DNA from: Pseudomonadota bacterium
GTDB lineage: Bacteria > Pseudomonadota > Gammaproteobacteria > Burkholderiales > Burkholderiaceae
Assembly (NCBI GenBank): GCA_963205525.1
Contig: CAUJJP010000181.1
Location: 1 to 31,995 of the forward strand
DNA: 31,995 nt
Direction: 5' to 3'
In this document: one piece after another, positions 23,751 through 31,858 of the stretch
How the letters are laid out: the number at the start of each line of letters is the position of its first letter
Position numbering within the stretch: position 1 is the stretch's first letter
Notes under the pieces: generated by a model
The model's database searches: none
What the model was told of the DNA's origin: nothing
What the model saw: the letters and a program-made list of their open reading frames with translations, nothing else
Made by a program: the position numbers and the translations under genes

Positions 23751-25990
23751 GGCTGGCCCCCGGCGTGTGCCTGCAACCACTCGCGCAGGGCGTCGTCGGC
23801 GAGCGGCCGGGCGAACCAGAAGCCCTGGCCTTCGGCCACGCCCAGCGCCTGCAGATGCTGCGCCACGGCGGCGGTCTCTATGCCTTCGGCGATCGTGCGC
23901 AGGCCGAGCTTGTGGCCGAGCGAGGTGATCATCTCGGCGATCGGCGATTCGCCCCGCGTCTCGATCTGGTGCACGAAGCTGCGGTCTATCTTCAGGCGGT
24001 CGATCGGCAGCTCCGCCAGGTAGCTCAGCGAGGAATAGCCGGTGCCGAAGTCGTCCAGCGCGACCGACACGCCTTCGGCGCGCAACGCGGTGAGCTTGTT
24101 GCCCACCGTGTCCAGGCCCAGCATGGTCAGCGACTCGGTGATCTCCAGCTCCAGCTGCGCGGCGGGCAGCTGGTGCCGGTCGAGTGCGGCGAGCACGCGG
24201 GCGACGAAGTCGTGTTGCTGGAACTGGGCCACCGAGACGTTCACCGCCACTCTGGGCGGGGCCAGTCCATCGGCCGCCAGTGTCCGCATGCACAGGCAGG
24301 CGCTGTCCAGCACCCAGTCGCCCAGCGGCAGGATCAGCCCGGACTGCTCGGCCACCGGAATGAACTCGGTCGGCGGTACCAGGCGGCCGTCCTCGGTGCG
24401 CCAGCGCATCAAGGCCTCCATGCCGACCACGCCCCCGCTGGCCAGCTCCAGCTGCGGCTGGTAGACCACGAACAAGCGGGTGGCGGCGAACGCGGCCTGC
24501 AGATCCGACAGCAGCCTGGCGCGGCTGCGCGCCTGCTGGCCCAGGCTGGGCGTGAAGACGGTGAAGCGCCCGCGCTCGTGGCGCTTGGCGTGCTTGAGCG
24601 CGATGCTCACGTCCTTCAGCCAGCCCGACCCGTCCTGTACCCCCGGCACCAGGGTGGCAAAGGCGCTCGTCACCGACAGCTGCTGCGGCTGGCCTTGCAC
24701 GATCAGCGGCTCGGCGACGGTGGCGGCCACCTGCTGCGGCTCGATGCAATCGGCCGGGCCGAGCAGGCCAAAGGTGTTGCTGTTCATGCGCGAGACCACG
24801 ACCCGGGCGCCGAAATGGGTCTGCAGGCGCTGTGCGTAGGCGCGCAGCATGGCGTCGCCGTAGGCGTGGCCCATGAGGTCGTTGGTGGCGCCGAAGTCGT
24901 CCACGTCCAGCAGGGCCAGCGCGCTCAGGCTGCCGTTGTCCAGCGCCTGGCCGATGAGCTCGATCAGCCGCGTGCGGTTGGGCAGGCCGAGCAGGGGGTC
25001 GGCATAGGCCTGGCGGCGCAGCCGCCGCAGCAGGCCGGCCTGGCCGACCAGCGCCGCGATGTGGCTGCCCAGCGCCTGCAGCAGCGGCTGGCGGGTGCTC
25101 GAGGCCTCCGGCGCCGCAGCGATCCAGATCGCCAGCGCCTGCCCGTCGTAGGCTCCCAGGTACAGGGCGTCGCCGCCGCCATCCTTGCATGCCACGCTGC
25201 GCCTGTCTTGCACCGCCTGCAGCAGTGCGGCGCCGATCTGCGGTGGCAGGTCCGCCAGCGGCAGCCCGTACAAGGTGGCGTAGCGGCCCGCGGCGGCGGC
25301 GACCTGCGCCTGTTCAGGCGTCGCGCCGGCGCACACGAGCGCGTCCGTGGCGCTGCCCAGCAGGGCGCCAAAGCGTTCGAGCACGCCGTCGGCCAGCACC
25401 TGCAGGTCCTCGGCGTCCATCAGCTCGCGCCCGGACTGAACGATCAGCTCCAGCCCGCGGCGGCCGTCCTCGATGGTGCGGATCTGCTGGTAGGAACGCA
25501 GCGCCGTCACCACCGTGGTGAGCAGCCGGCGGTGCGTGAGCTCGGTCTTGCTGCGGTAGTCGTTGATGTCGTAGCGCAGCACCGATTCGTGCTCGGGCGC
25601 ATAGCCCGGCTGGCCGGTGCGCAGCACGATGCGGGTGGCGGCGAACTCGGGCTTCGCGCGCAGCTCGGCCACCAGCGCCAGGCCAGCGGCCTCGGTCTCC
25701 ATCACCACGTCCAGCAGGATCAGGGCGAGGTCCTTGCAGCGCTGCGCCAGCGCGCGTGCCTCGGCGGCGGAATAGGCACTGAGCAGCTCCAGCGGCCGGC
25801 CGAGCAGCACCTGGCCATCGAGCGCGAAGCGGGTCGCCTGGTGCACGTCGGGGTCGTCGTCGACCACGAGCACCCGCCACGGAGGCGCCGCCTGCGCCTG
25901 CGCCGGGCCGGCTTCGGGCTCGTCGACGAAGGTGAGCGTCGGGTCGGACTCGGGCATCGCGGCGGGGATGAATCTGTCCGCGGCCATCAT
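23747..25990 (-). CDS. Response regulator REC-DUF3369-(degenerate GGDEF)-EAL, c-di-GMP phosphodiesterase
   Basis: A 747-residue protein. The REC domain (about 38-165) has the acidic pocket VVDDDPD and phosphoacceptor D94 (ILLDVVM). A DUF3369-type domain follows (about 165-330; ELTHRRLLTTVVTALRSYQQIRTIEDGRRGLELI). The GGDEF domain is degenerate: the motif reads NSNTF (403-407), so cyclase activity is excluded. The EAL domain is intact: MEALMRW (E525), EITES, DDFGTGYSSLSYL, IDRSFV and AEGIET. It should hydrolyse c-di-GMP when phosphorylated by the kinase of the operon. It starts at ATG 25990 (or 25987). The gene is first of the three-gene signalling unit and overlaps the binding-protein gene by 4 nt. 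Confidence 0.95.
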   Translation of the reverse strand: MMAADRFIPAAMPESDPTLTFVDEPEAGPAQAQAAPPWRVLVVDDDPDVHQATRFALDGQVLLGRPLELLSAYSAAEARALAQRCKDLALILLDVVMETEAAGLALVAELRAKPEFAATRIVLRTGQPGYAPEHESVLRYDINDYRSKTELTHRRLLTTVVTALRSYQQIRTIEDGRRGLELIVQSGRELMDAEDLQVLADGVLERFGALLGSATDALVCAGATPEQAQVAAAAGRYATLYGLPLADLPPQIGAALLQAVQDRRSVACKDGGGDALYLGAYDGQALAIWIAAAPEASSTRQPLLQALGSHIAALVGQAGLLRRLRRQAYADPLLGLPNRTRLIELIGQALDNGSLSALALLDVDDFGATNDLMGHAYGDAMLRAYAQRLQTHFGARVVVSRMNSNTFGLLGPADCIEPQQVAATVAEPLIVQGQPQQLSVTSAFATLVPGVQDGSGWLKDVSIALKHAKRHERGRFTVFTPSLGQQARSRARLLSDLQAAFAATRLFVVYQPQLELASGGVVGMEALMRWRTEDGRLVPPTEFIPVAEQSGLILPLGDWVLDSACLCMRTLAADGLAPPRVAVNVSVAQFQQHDFVARVLAALDRHQLPAAQLELEITESLTMLGLDTVGNKLTALRAEGVSVALDDFGTGYSSLSYLAELPIDRLKIDRSFVHQIETRGESPIAEMITSLGHKLGLRTIAEGIETAAVAQHLQALGVAEGQGFWFARPLADDALREWLQAHAGGQP

Positions 25991-26056
25991 ATGCCGCGCG
26001 CCGCAGATTGCGCAGTCCCCGCAGACCGGGTGTCGCGGGCGGCGCCGACGGGTGGG

Positions 26057-27079
26057 TCAGTCCGGGTTGCCGACCAGCGCCCAAAGGCGGTAGGGCCAGA
26101 AGCCCTCGTCGGCCAGGATGCGCTGGTGCAGTTCGGCCGGCGGGAAGCCGGACACCCGCCTCGTTTCCCGGCACAGGTGGGACTGGTCGGCATAGCCGCT
26201 TTGCAGTGCCAGCGCGCTCCAGTCCGGCGTGTTCGTGGCCCGGTTGGCGGCGACCTCGAAGAAGGCGTGCTCGGAGCGCCCCAGGCCTTGCAGCCGGCGC
26301 TGGGTCTGGCCGGTCCAGCGCTTGATGCGGCGCTCGGTCTGGCGCAGGCTGCGTCCCAGGCCCGAGCTGGCCGCGCGCAGCGCCAGCGCCTGCGACCAGT
26401 CTCGCACCTGGTGGCTGCCGGTCCAGCCCGCAGCCGGGCGCGCGGCCTGCCAACGCGGCAGCAGGAAGGTTTCCAGGCAGGCGACGCGCGCCTCGTCGTC
26501 GGCGGCGGTCTGCACCCGGGCCACCAGATCCAGCCAGTCCTCGTCCAGCAGCTCGGCGGCGGGCACGATGCGGTCCACCAGGGCGCCGGCATCCAGCCCG
26601 GTCAGAAGGCTGAAGGCCTCCGGCATCAACAGCAGCATGAAGGCGTGGATGGGGCCCGGGTTCCAGCTCACGGTGGCGCGCGTGAAGGGCCCGCACACGC
26701 TGGCCGGGGCGATGCGCAGGCGTGCGGCGGGCTCGCCAGGGTCGCCAGGGTGGCCAGGGTGGCCAGGGTCGCCGGGACCGGTGGGCGCCAGGCCATCGAC
26801 CTCGCAATCGCCCACCAGGTACCACAGCAGGGCGCAGCTCGGCGAGGCCGGGAAGTGGTTGCAGCGCTGCGCCGGCTGCAGCGCCACGCCGCGCGTGTCG
26901 CGCGCGATCACGCCGCGCACGCAGGCGGCCAGCGCGGGGCGCGGCAGCCACAGATCCGAACGCGCCGCGCTGAGGGCCGGGGCTGCGGCCGAACGCGCCG
27001 CGTTGAGCGTCGGCGCTGCAGCCGATGTCTGCGGCCTGAGCCGGTACAGGTGGCGATGGGTCATCGGTGTCGGAATCAT
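26057..27079 (-). CDS. AraC family transcriptional regulator
   Basis: A 340-residue regulator. The N-terminal effector region (about 40-230) is of the DUF6597/AraC sort, with LWLPRPALAACVRGVI and VCGPFTRATVSWNPGPIHAFMLLLMPEAF. The C-terminal AraC helix-turn-helix domain (about 240-335) has SERxxKRWTG-like text (TERRIKRWTGQTQRRLQGLGR), followed by ALQSGYADQSHLCRETRRVSGFPPAEL. Two in-frame repeat arrays lie in the N-terminal part: an 11-residue duplication and a GDPGHPGHPGDPGEP tract. It faces the ABC operon across 66 bp and may control it, or the signalling operon that follows it after 66 nt on the same strand. Confidence 0.92.
   Translation of the reverse strand: MIPTPMTHRHLYRLRPQTSAAAPTLNAARSAAAPALSAARSDLWLPRPALAACVRGVIARDTRGVALQPAQRCNHFPASPSCALLWYLVGDCEVDGLAPTGPGDPGHPGHPGDPGEPAARLRIAPASVCGPFTRATVSWNPGPIHAFMLLLMPEAFSLLTGLDAGALVDRIVPAAELLDEDWLDLVARVQTAADDEARVACLETFLLPRWQAARPAAGWTGSHQVRDWSQALALRAASSGLGRSLRQTERRIKRWTGQTQRRLQGLGRSEHAFFEVAANRATNTPDWSALALQSGYADQSHLCRETRRVSGFPPAELHQRILADEGFWPYRLWALVGNPD
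26733..26777. repeat. 9-bp tandem repeat inside the AraC gene
   Basis: Five 9-bp units (two tcgccaggg, two tggccaggg, one tcgccggga) encode a Gly-Asp/His-Pro tract in the effector domain of the AraC regulator. Copy-number change would keep the frame. Confidence 0.85.
26958..27023. repeat. 33-bp tandem duplication inside the AraC gene
   Basis: Units 26958-26990 and 26991-27023 differ at only a few positions and encode duplicated 11-residue segments (AAPTLNAARSA, AAPALSAARSD) near the N-terminus of the regulator. Confidence 0.85.
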
Positions 27080-27145
27080 TCAAGACAGCCCGGCCGCGCC
27101 TGCCCAGAATCCAGCGCCATGGCGGAAACCGGAGGAAGGACGCAG

Positions 27146-27847
27146 ATGTTCCCTGTCAGTCTACGCAAGCTGCACAAGAGCTACCGGCTGGGCAGCGTGG
27201 AGGTGCCGGCGCTCGCCGGCCTGAGCCTGGACATTCGGCCCGGGCGCTTCACCGTGCTGTGCGGGCCCTCGGGCAGCGGCAAGACCACGCTGCTGAACAT
27301 GATGGGCTGCATAGACCGGCCGGACGCGGGCGAGGTCTTGATCCAGGGCCGGCCGGTGCAGGCGCTGGGCGACGATGCGCTGTCGGACCTGCGCGCGCGC
27401 GACATCGGTTTCGTGTTCCAGCACTTCAACCTGCTGCCGGTGCTCAGCGCCTGGGAGAGCGTGGAGTACCCGCTGCTGCTCGCCGGCGTGGCGCGCGAGG
27501 AGCGCCGTGCGCGCGTGCAGGCGCTGCTGCAGGCGGTCGGGCTGGCGGACCGCGCCCGGCACCGCCCGGGGCAGCTCTCTGGCGGTCAGCGCCAGCGGGT
27601 GGCGATTGCGCGCGCACTGGCCTGCGAGCCGGCGCTGGTGCTTGCCGACGAGCCCACCGCCAACCTCGACAGCGTGACCGGCGCCGAGATCATTGCCCTC
27701 ATGCGCGCGCTGCAGCGCAGCCGAGGGGCCAGCTTCGTGTTCTCCTCGCATGACCCGCTGGTGCTGGCGCACGCCGACGACGTGGTCCGGATCCGCGACG
27801 GCCGCATCGAGTCGGTCGAGCAGCGCGACGCCGGGAGCGCCTCATGA
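27146..27847 (+). CDS. ABC transporter ATP-binding protein, LolD/MacB type
   Basis: A 233-residue ATPase. Walker A is GPSGSGKTT (40-48); the Q-loop is in FVFQHFNLLPVLSAWESVEYPLLL, diagnostic of the LolD/MacB/FtsE group. The signature is LSGGQRQRVAIARAL (144-158), Walker B ends in D168-E169 (LADEPTANLDS), and the H-loop is SSHDP. I start at ATG 27146, with GGAGGAAGG (27131-27139) 6 nt upstream; ATG 27119 lacks a ribosome binding site. The stop overlaps the permease start as ATGA. These transporters use ATP to move substrates from the periplasmic face of the inner membrane (mechanotransmission) rather than across the cytoplasmic membrane. Confidence 0.96.
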   Translation: MFPVSLRKLHKSYRLGSVEVPALAGLSLDIRPGRFTVLCGPSGSGKTTLLNMMGCIDRPDAGEVLIQGRPVQALGDDALSDLRARDIGFVFQHFNLLPVLSAWESVEYPLLLAGVAREERRARVQALLQAVGLADRARHRPGQLSGGQRQRVAIARALACEPALVLADEPTANLDSVTGAEIIALMRALQRSRGASFVFSSHDPLVLAHADDVVRIRDGRIESVEQRDAGSAS

Positions 27848-29349
27848 ACCTGTGGCGGCTCGCACTGCGCAACCTGCTGCGCAACCCTCGGCGCTCGCTC
27901 GCGACGCTGGCGGCGATGGTGGTCGGGCTGAGCGCGATCATGCTCTTCGGCGGCTACCGATCGAACATCCTGTACGGTCTGGAGACCGGCTTCGTGCAGT
28001 ACAGCGGCCACCTGCAGGTGCAGCGCCGCGGCTACTTCGCCGAGGGCAGCGACAACCCGGGCGACTACGGCATCGCCGGTTATGCGCAGATCGTCGATGC
28101 GATCCGGCGTGACGCGCAGCTCGCACCGGCGCTGCGCCTGGTCACGCCCACCCTCATGTTCGGCGGCATCGCCAGCCGGCCTGCGTCGGGCCAGACGCGT
28201 TCGGTGCTCGCCAGCGGCGTCGTGGCCGACGAGTACAGGCGGCTGCAGCAGTGGAACGACTACGGCGTCGTCAGCTACGCCCAGCCGCTGGCGCTGGAAG
28301 GCGCAACCGAGAATGCGGTGGTCATAGGCACCGGGGTGGCGCGCAAGCTGCAGCTGTGCGCGCGGCTGGCGGTGGCAGACTGCGTGCCGGCATCCACCAC
28401 AGCATCCACGACAGCACCCACGGCAGCACCCACGGCAGCCGCCGCGGCTGCAAGCGCTGCCGGCACTGCCCCCGCCCTCCAGCTCGGCACCCCTGCCGAC
28501 ATGCCCGCCGCCATGCCCGCCGCCATGCCGGCCGCCATGCCTGCCGACCTTGTGGCGCTGGCCGGCACGCAGGAGCAGGGGGCGGCAAACCCCGGCTCCG
28601 ACGCCCGCATCGAGATGCTGGTGGCCAGCGCGCGCGGCGCGCCCAACGTCGCTGGGCTGCAGGCGCTGAAGGCGATCAACCTCGGCATCAAGGCGATCGA
28701 CGACGTCTACATGGCGATGCACCTGGCGCAGGCGCAGCGCCTGCTGTACGGGCGCCAGCCGCCGCAGGTCACGGCCATCATCGTGCAGCTGCAGCACACG
28801 GCGCAGCTGCCTGCCGCACAGGCGCGGCTGCAGGCATTGCTGGAACGCGATTTCGCGGCCCAGGATCTGGTGGTGCTGGACTTCGCCACCCTGAACCCGA
28901 TGTTCGGCCAGACCAACGAGTTCATGGCCTCGATGTTCGGCTTCATCGCCCTGCTGATCGCGGTCATCGTGCTGTTCACGGTCGCCAACACCATGGGCAC
29001 GGCGGTGGTGGAGCGCACGGTGGAGATCGGCACCCTGCGCGCGGGCGGCATGCGCCGCGGCGCCGTGCGGCGCCTGTTCCTGTGCGAGGCCTTGCTGCTC
29101 GCGCTGGCCGGGGTGCTGGTCGGGCTCGTGGTGGTGGCAGTGCTGGCGGCCCTCATCAACCACAGCGGCTGGGCCTGGACGCCGCCCGGCTATGCCTATG
29201 CCTACCTGGTGCTGGTGCGGGTGTGGGACGACGCCGCGCTGCTCGCCGGTTGCATCGCCGGCCTGTTCGCCGTCACCCTGGCGTCGGCCTGGTGGCCGGC
29301 GCGGCGTGCAGCGCGGCTGCCTATCGTGGAGGCTTTGCGCCATGCCTGA
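27844..29349 (+). CDS. ABC transporter permease, FtsX/MacB type
   Basis: A 501-residue permease. The first membrane helix is in RNPRRSLATLAAMVVGLSAIMLFGGYRSN. A long periplasmic domain (about 35-350) follows, then three helices near the end (FGFIALLIAVIVLFTVANTMG, LLLALAGVLVGLVVVAVLAALI, CIAGLFAVTLASAWWPARRAARL). TVANTMGTAVVERTVEIGTLRAGGMRRGAVRRLF is the FtsX signature. The periplasmic domain contains an unusual low-complexity insert of about 60 residues made of two 12-bp repeat arrays (28390-28437 and 28501-28548). There is no MacA-like adaptor; instead a LolA-like protein follows, so the system may move lipids or lipoproteins. Confidence 0.95.
   Translation: MNLWRLALRNLLRNPRRSLATLAAMVVGLSAIMLFGGYRSNILYGLETGFVQYSGHLQVQRRGYFAEGSDNPGDYGIAGYAQIVDAIRRDAQLAPALRLVTPTLMFGGIASRPASGQTRSVLASGVVADEYRRLQQWNDYGVVSYAQPLALEGATENAVVIGTGVARKLQLCARLAVADCVPASTTASTTAPTAAPTAAAAAASAAGTAPALQLGTPADMPAAMPAAMPAAMPADLVALAGTQEQGAANPGSDARIEMLVASARGAPNVAGLQALKAINLGIKAIDDVYMAMHLAQAQRLLYGRQPPQVTAIIVQLQHTAQLPAAQARLQALLERDFAAQDLVVLDFATLNPMFGQTNEFMASMFGFIALLIAVIVLFTVANTMGTAVVERTVEIGTLRAGGMRRGAVRRLFLCEALLLALAGVLVGLVVVAVLAALINHSGWAWTPPGYAYAYLVLVRVWDDAALLAGCIAGLFAVTLASAWWPARRAARLPIVEALRHA
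28390..28437. repeat. 12-bp tandem repeat in the permease gene (Ala-Ser/Pro-Thr-Thr array)
   Basis: Four 12-bp units (gcatccaccaca, gcatccacgaca, and two gcacccacggca) encode Ala/Ser/Pro/Thr in the periplasmic domain. The array is in frame. Confidence 0.85.
28501..28548. repeat. 12-bp tandem repeat in the permease gene (MPAA array)
   Basis: Four 12-bp units (two atgcccgccgcc, then atgccggccgcc and atgcctgccgac) encode MPAA-MPAA-MPAA-MPAD in the periplasmic loop of the permease. Confidence 0.9.
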
Positions 29350-30166
29350 GGCGATCTCCATGAACCATGCGCACGGCCGCCTGCCGACCCGCCGGGCGCT
29401 CGGTCGCTGGCTCGCGCTCGGGCTCACCCTTGCGCTGGGCCGCGGCCGCGCCGCCGAGGCCGACCCGCAGGCGCTGCTGGTCGCGAGCGACGCGATCCGT
29501 AACCCGGGCTTCTCCTTCGGTCTCACCAACACCCTGGTCGAGTACCGCCAGGGCAGGCAGACCGAGACCAGCCAGCTCGCCGTCTACTCGCGCCCAGACG
29601 AGCAGGGCGGCCAGTTCCGCAGCCTGGTGCGCTACCTGGCACCGGCGCGCGACGCCGGCAAGCTGATCCTCTTCAACGGCCGCGACCTGTGGTTCTACGA
29701 CCCCGCCAGCCAGGCCAGCATCCGCCTGTCGCCGCAGCAGCGGCTGCTCGGCCAGGCGTCCAATGGCGACGTGGTGACGGTCAACTTCGCGCGCGACTAC
29801 CGTGCCAGCGAGGCCGCGCCCGAGTCGGTGAAGGACGGCGACCGCCAGCTGCGCGAGGGCCTGCGGCTGCTGCTGCGGCCCGCCGGCGACGACGCCCAGT
29901 ACGGGCGCATCGACATGTGGCTGGACCGCAGCAGCCGCGAACCGATCAAGGCGCTGTTCCACGCCGACAGCGGCGGCCTGCTCAAGACCGTCTACTACCG
30001 GCGCTACCAGGAGGTGTTCGGTGTCCGGCGGCCGACCGAGATGGTGATCATCGACGGCGTCGACCCCGGCTGGGTGACCGTGATGCGCTACAGCGACTGG
30101 CGCCGGCGTGAGGTGCCGCTGCAGTGGCTGCAGCGCGACTACCTGCCGCGCTTCAGGCCCGAATGA
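29342..30166 (+). CDS. Outer membrane lipoprotein-sorting protein (LolA/LolB-like)
   Basis: A 274-residue secreted protein of the LolA-like beta-sheet fold. A signal peptide lies in residues 1-42 (RRALGRWLALGLTLALGRGRAAEA). Family text is LVASDAIRNPGFSFGLTNTLVEYRQG, LFNGRDLWFYDPASQASIRLSPQQRLLGQASNGDVVTVNF and PTEMVIIDGVDPGWVTVMRYSDWR. The ATG at 29342 overlaps the permease stop by 8 nt and has GGAGG 9 nt upstream; ATG 29360 is an alternative. Proteins of this group accompany ABC or RND exporters and are thought to carry hydrophobic cargo through the periplasm. It overlaps the next gene by ATGA. Confidence 0.9.
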   Translation: MPEAISMNHAHGRLPTRRALGRWLALGLTLALGRGRAAEADPQALLVASDAIRNPGFSFGLTNTLVEYRQGRQTETSQLAVYSRPDEQGGQFRSLVRYLAPARDAGKLILFNGRDLWFYDPASQASIRLSPQQRLLGQASNGDVVTVNFARDYRASEAAPESVKDGDRQLREGLRLLLRPAGDDAQYGRIDMWLDRSSREPIKALFHADSGGLLKTVYYRRYQEVFGVRRPTEMVIIDGVDPGWVTVMRYSDWRRREVPLQWLQRDYLPRFRPE

Positions 30167-31419
30167 TGCGCGCCGGATGCGGGGTGCGCGCGCTGCTGCT
30201 GGCGCTGCTGGCCGCAGCCGCGGCGCTGGCGCATGCCGATGACGATGCGGCACTGGAACTCGCCGATCAGGCCGTGGCGCCGCCGCAGGTGGCGCGCGAG
30301 TGGCGCGCATATGCGGAGCTCGCGCGCAGCGCAGGCACAGCGCGGGATTCACCGGAGTTGCCGGAGTCGCGGCTGGCGCTGGAGTGGCGGCTGGAGCGCA
30401 GCGTGGCGGCGTCCTGGCGTCTGGTCTGGGGCAGCCACCTGGACCTGCGCTCGCGGCCGCCCGCGGGCATGGACCACGCCATCCACACCCTGGAGGAGCT
30501 CTATCTCAGCGCCGCGCCCGCGCCCGGGCTGGTGCTGGACCTGGGGCGTGTCAACCTGCGCAGCGGCGTCGCCCTGGGCTACAACCCGAGCGATTTCTTT
30601 CGCGCTGGGGCGCTGCGCTCCTACATCGCCACCGACCCCGCCAGCCTGCGCGAGAACCGCCAGGGCAGCGTCATGCTGCGCCTGCAAAGGTTCTGGGACG
30701 GCGGCTCGCTGGCCCTGGCCTGGTCGCCGAGGCTGCAGGACCGCAAGCCGGGCGCAGGCGGCTGGGACCCGGACTGCGGCGCCACCAACGCGCGCCACCG
30801 GCTCTGGCTGGCCGCCAGCCAGCGCCTGAGCGAGCGCTTCAGCCCGCAGTGGCTGGCGATGTTCGAGCAGGGGCGTCCGCCCGGCCTGGGACTGAACCTC
30901 AGCGGCCTGCTCGGTCCGGCCACCGTGGCCTACCTCGAGTGGACCGGATCGCGGCGCGCGCCGCTGCTGGACGCGGCGGCGGGTGAGGCCTGGCGCAGCC
31001 AGTGGACGGCCGGGCTCACGCACACGCTGCCGAACCGCCTTGTCCTGAGCGCCGAGTGGCAGCACAACGGTCGCGGCCTGGACGCCGACGCCTGGCGCGC
31101 CCTGCGCCTCGGCTCTCTGCAGGCCTACGCGGCAGCGCGCAGGCTGGCCCTGGACGCGCAAGACCCGCCGACGCGGGAGGCACTGTTCCTGCGCGCCGAC
31201 TGGAACGATGCGCTCGGCGGCCGCCTGGACCTGGCCGCCATGTGGCAGCTCGACGCCACCGACCACAGCCGCCGCCTGTGGCTGCAGGCCCGCCACCGGC
31301 TGGCCGGACCGGCCGGCCCGAGCCTGATCGCGCAGGCCCAGCGCAGCCGCGGCGCGCCGCTGACCCAGTACGCCGACCGCGGCTGGCTGTGGGAGCTGGC
31401 CGTGCGGCAGGATTGGTAG
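30163..31419 (+). CDS. Putative outer-membrane beta-barrel protein, last gene of the ABC operon
   Basis: A 418-residue protein with a signal peptide (MMRAGCGVRALLLALLAAAAALAHA). The rest consists of alternating polar/hydrophobic stretches with many Arg and Trp residues and ends in VRQDW, an aromatic C-terminus as in BAM-assembled barrels. Segments such as WRLVWGSHLDLRSR, LYLSAAPAPGLVLDLGRVNLRSGVALGYNPSDFF resemble DUF1302 or alginate-export-type barrels. The start ATG 30163 overlaps the previous stop (ATGA). It would complete an envelope-spanning pathway with the ATPase, permease and LolA-like protein. The family name is uncertain. Confidence 0.8.
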   Translation: MMRAGCGVRALLLALLAAAAALAHADDDAALELADQAVAPPQVAREWRAYAELARSAGTARDSPELPESRLALEWRLERSVAASWRLVWGSHLDLRSRPPAGMDHAIHTLEELYLSAAPAPGLVLDLGRVNLRSGVALGYNPSDFFRAGALRSYIATDPASLRENRQGSVMLRLQRFWDGGSLALAWSPRLQDRKPGAGGWDPDCGATNARHRLWLAASQRLSERFSPQWLAMFEQGRPPGLGLNLSGLLGPATVAYLEWTGSRRAPLLDAAAGEAWRSQWTAGLTHTLPNRLVLSAEWQHNGRGLDADAWRALRLGSLQAYAAARRLALDAQDPPTREALFLRADWNDALGGRLDLAAMWQLDATDHSRRLWLQARHRLAGPAGPSLIAQAQRSRGAPLTQYADRGWLWELAVRQDW

Positions 31420-31500
31420 GCCTCGCCTGCAGCGCGGCCAGGAATGAATCGGAACGGGCCCGCGCGCGGGGTTGGCTTGCTCAGCCGGGGGGTTGGCGCA

Positions 31501-31540
31501 GAGGACCATGGGCTGACGCTGAGGACCATGGGCTGGCGCT
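31501..31540. repeat. 20-bp tandem duplication upstream of the toxin-antitoxin genes
   Basis: Units 31501-31520 and 31521-31540 are identical except for one base (gaggaccatgggctgacgct against ...ggcgct). The duplication ends 7 bp before the palindromic operator candidate. Confidence 0.85.
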
Positions 31541-31546
31541 TGTCCG

Positions 31547-31578
31547 GATGACTGCAACTTCGTACGATTGCAGTCATC
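31547..31578 (+). promoter_or_regulatory. Palindromic operator candidate of the toxin-antitoxin operon
   Basis: GATGACTGCAA (31547-31557) and TTGCAGTCATC (31568-31578) form a perfect 11-bp inverted repeat with a 10-bp spacer, 26 nt before the antitoxin start. VapB/FitA-type antitoxins bind such palindromes, in complex with the toxin, to repress their own operon. This is most likely the operator. Confidence 0.7.
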
Positions 31579-31603
31579 GAATGCGAATGGTGGAGGGTGA
31601 ATC

Positions 31604-31858
31604 GTGGCGATCCTGACGGTCCGGAACGTTCCCGAGGAGGTGCATCGCGCCTTGCGCGTGCGGGCGGCCCGGCACGGTCGCAGCACGGAAGCAGAAGTGC
31701 GCGAGATTCTGGCGACTGCGGTCAAGCCGCAGCAGCGCGTGCGTGTGGGCGAAGCCCTGGCCGACATCGGCCGCAAGATCGGCTTGACCGACGAAGACGT
31801 CGCTGTCTTCGAGACCGTGCGCGACAAGACGCCGGCCGAGCCCCCGCGCTTGGACTGA
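31604..31858 (+). CDS. FitA/VapB-like antitoxin (ribbon-helix-helix)
   Basis: An 84-residue protein with an N-terminal Arc-type ribbon-helix-helix: AILTVRNVPEEVHRALRVRAARHGRSTEAEVREIL. This is the FitA pattern. The C-terminal part (VGEALADIGRKIGLTDEDVAVFETVRDKTPAEPPRLD) would wrap around the toxin. The start is GTG 31604, with GGAGG (31592-31596) 7 nt upstream. It binds DNA as a dimer and neutralises the PIN toxin encoded next. Unlike most such pairs, 55 nt separate it from the toxin, filled by a palindromic insert. Confidence 0.93.
   Translation: MAILTVRNVPEEVHRALRVRAARHGRSTEAEVREILATAVKPQQRVRVGEALADIGRKIGLTDEDVAVFETVRDKTPAEPPRLD

Noticed and set aside
23642..27145. A long plus-strand open frame before the ABC ATPase
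   Set aside because: It is antisense to the EAL regulator and AraC genes; only the part from 27146 onward has ABC ATPase sequence.
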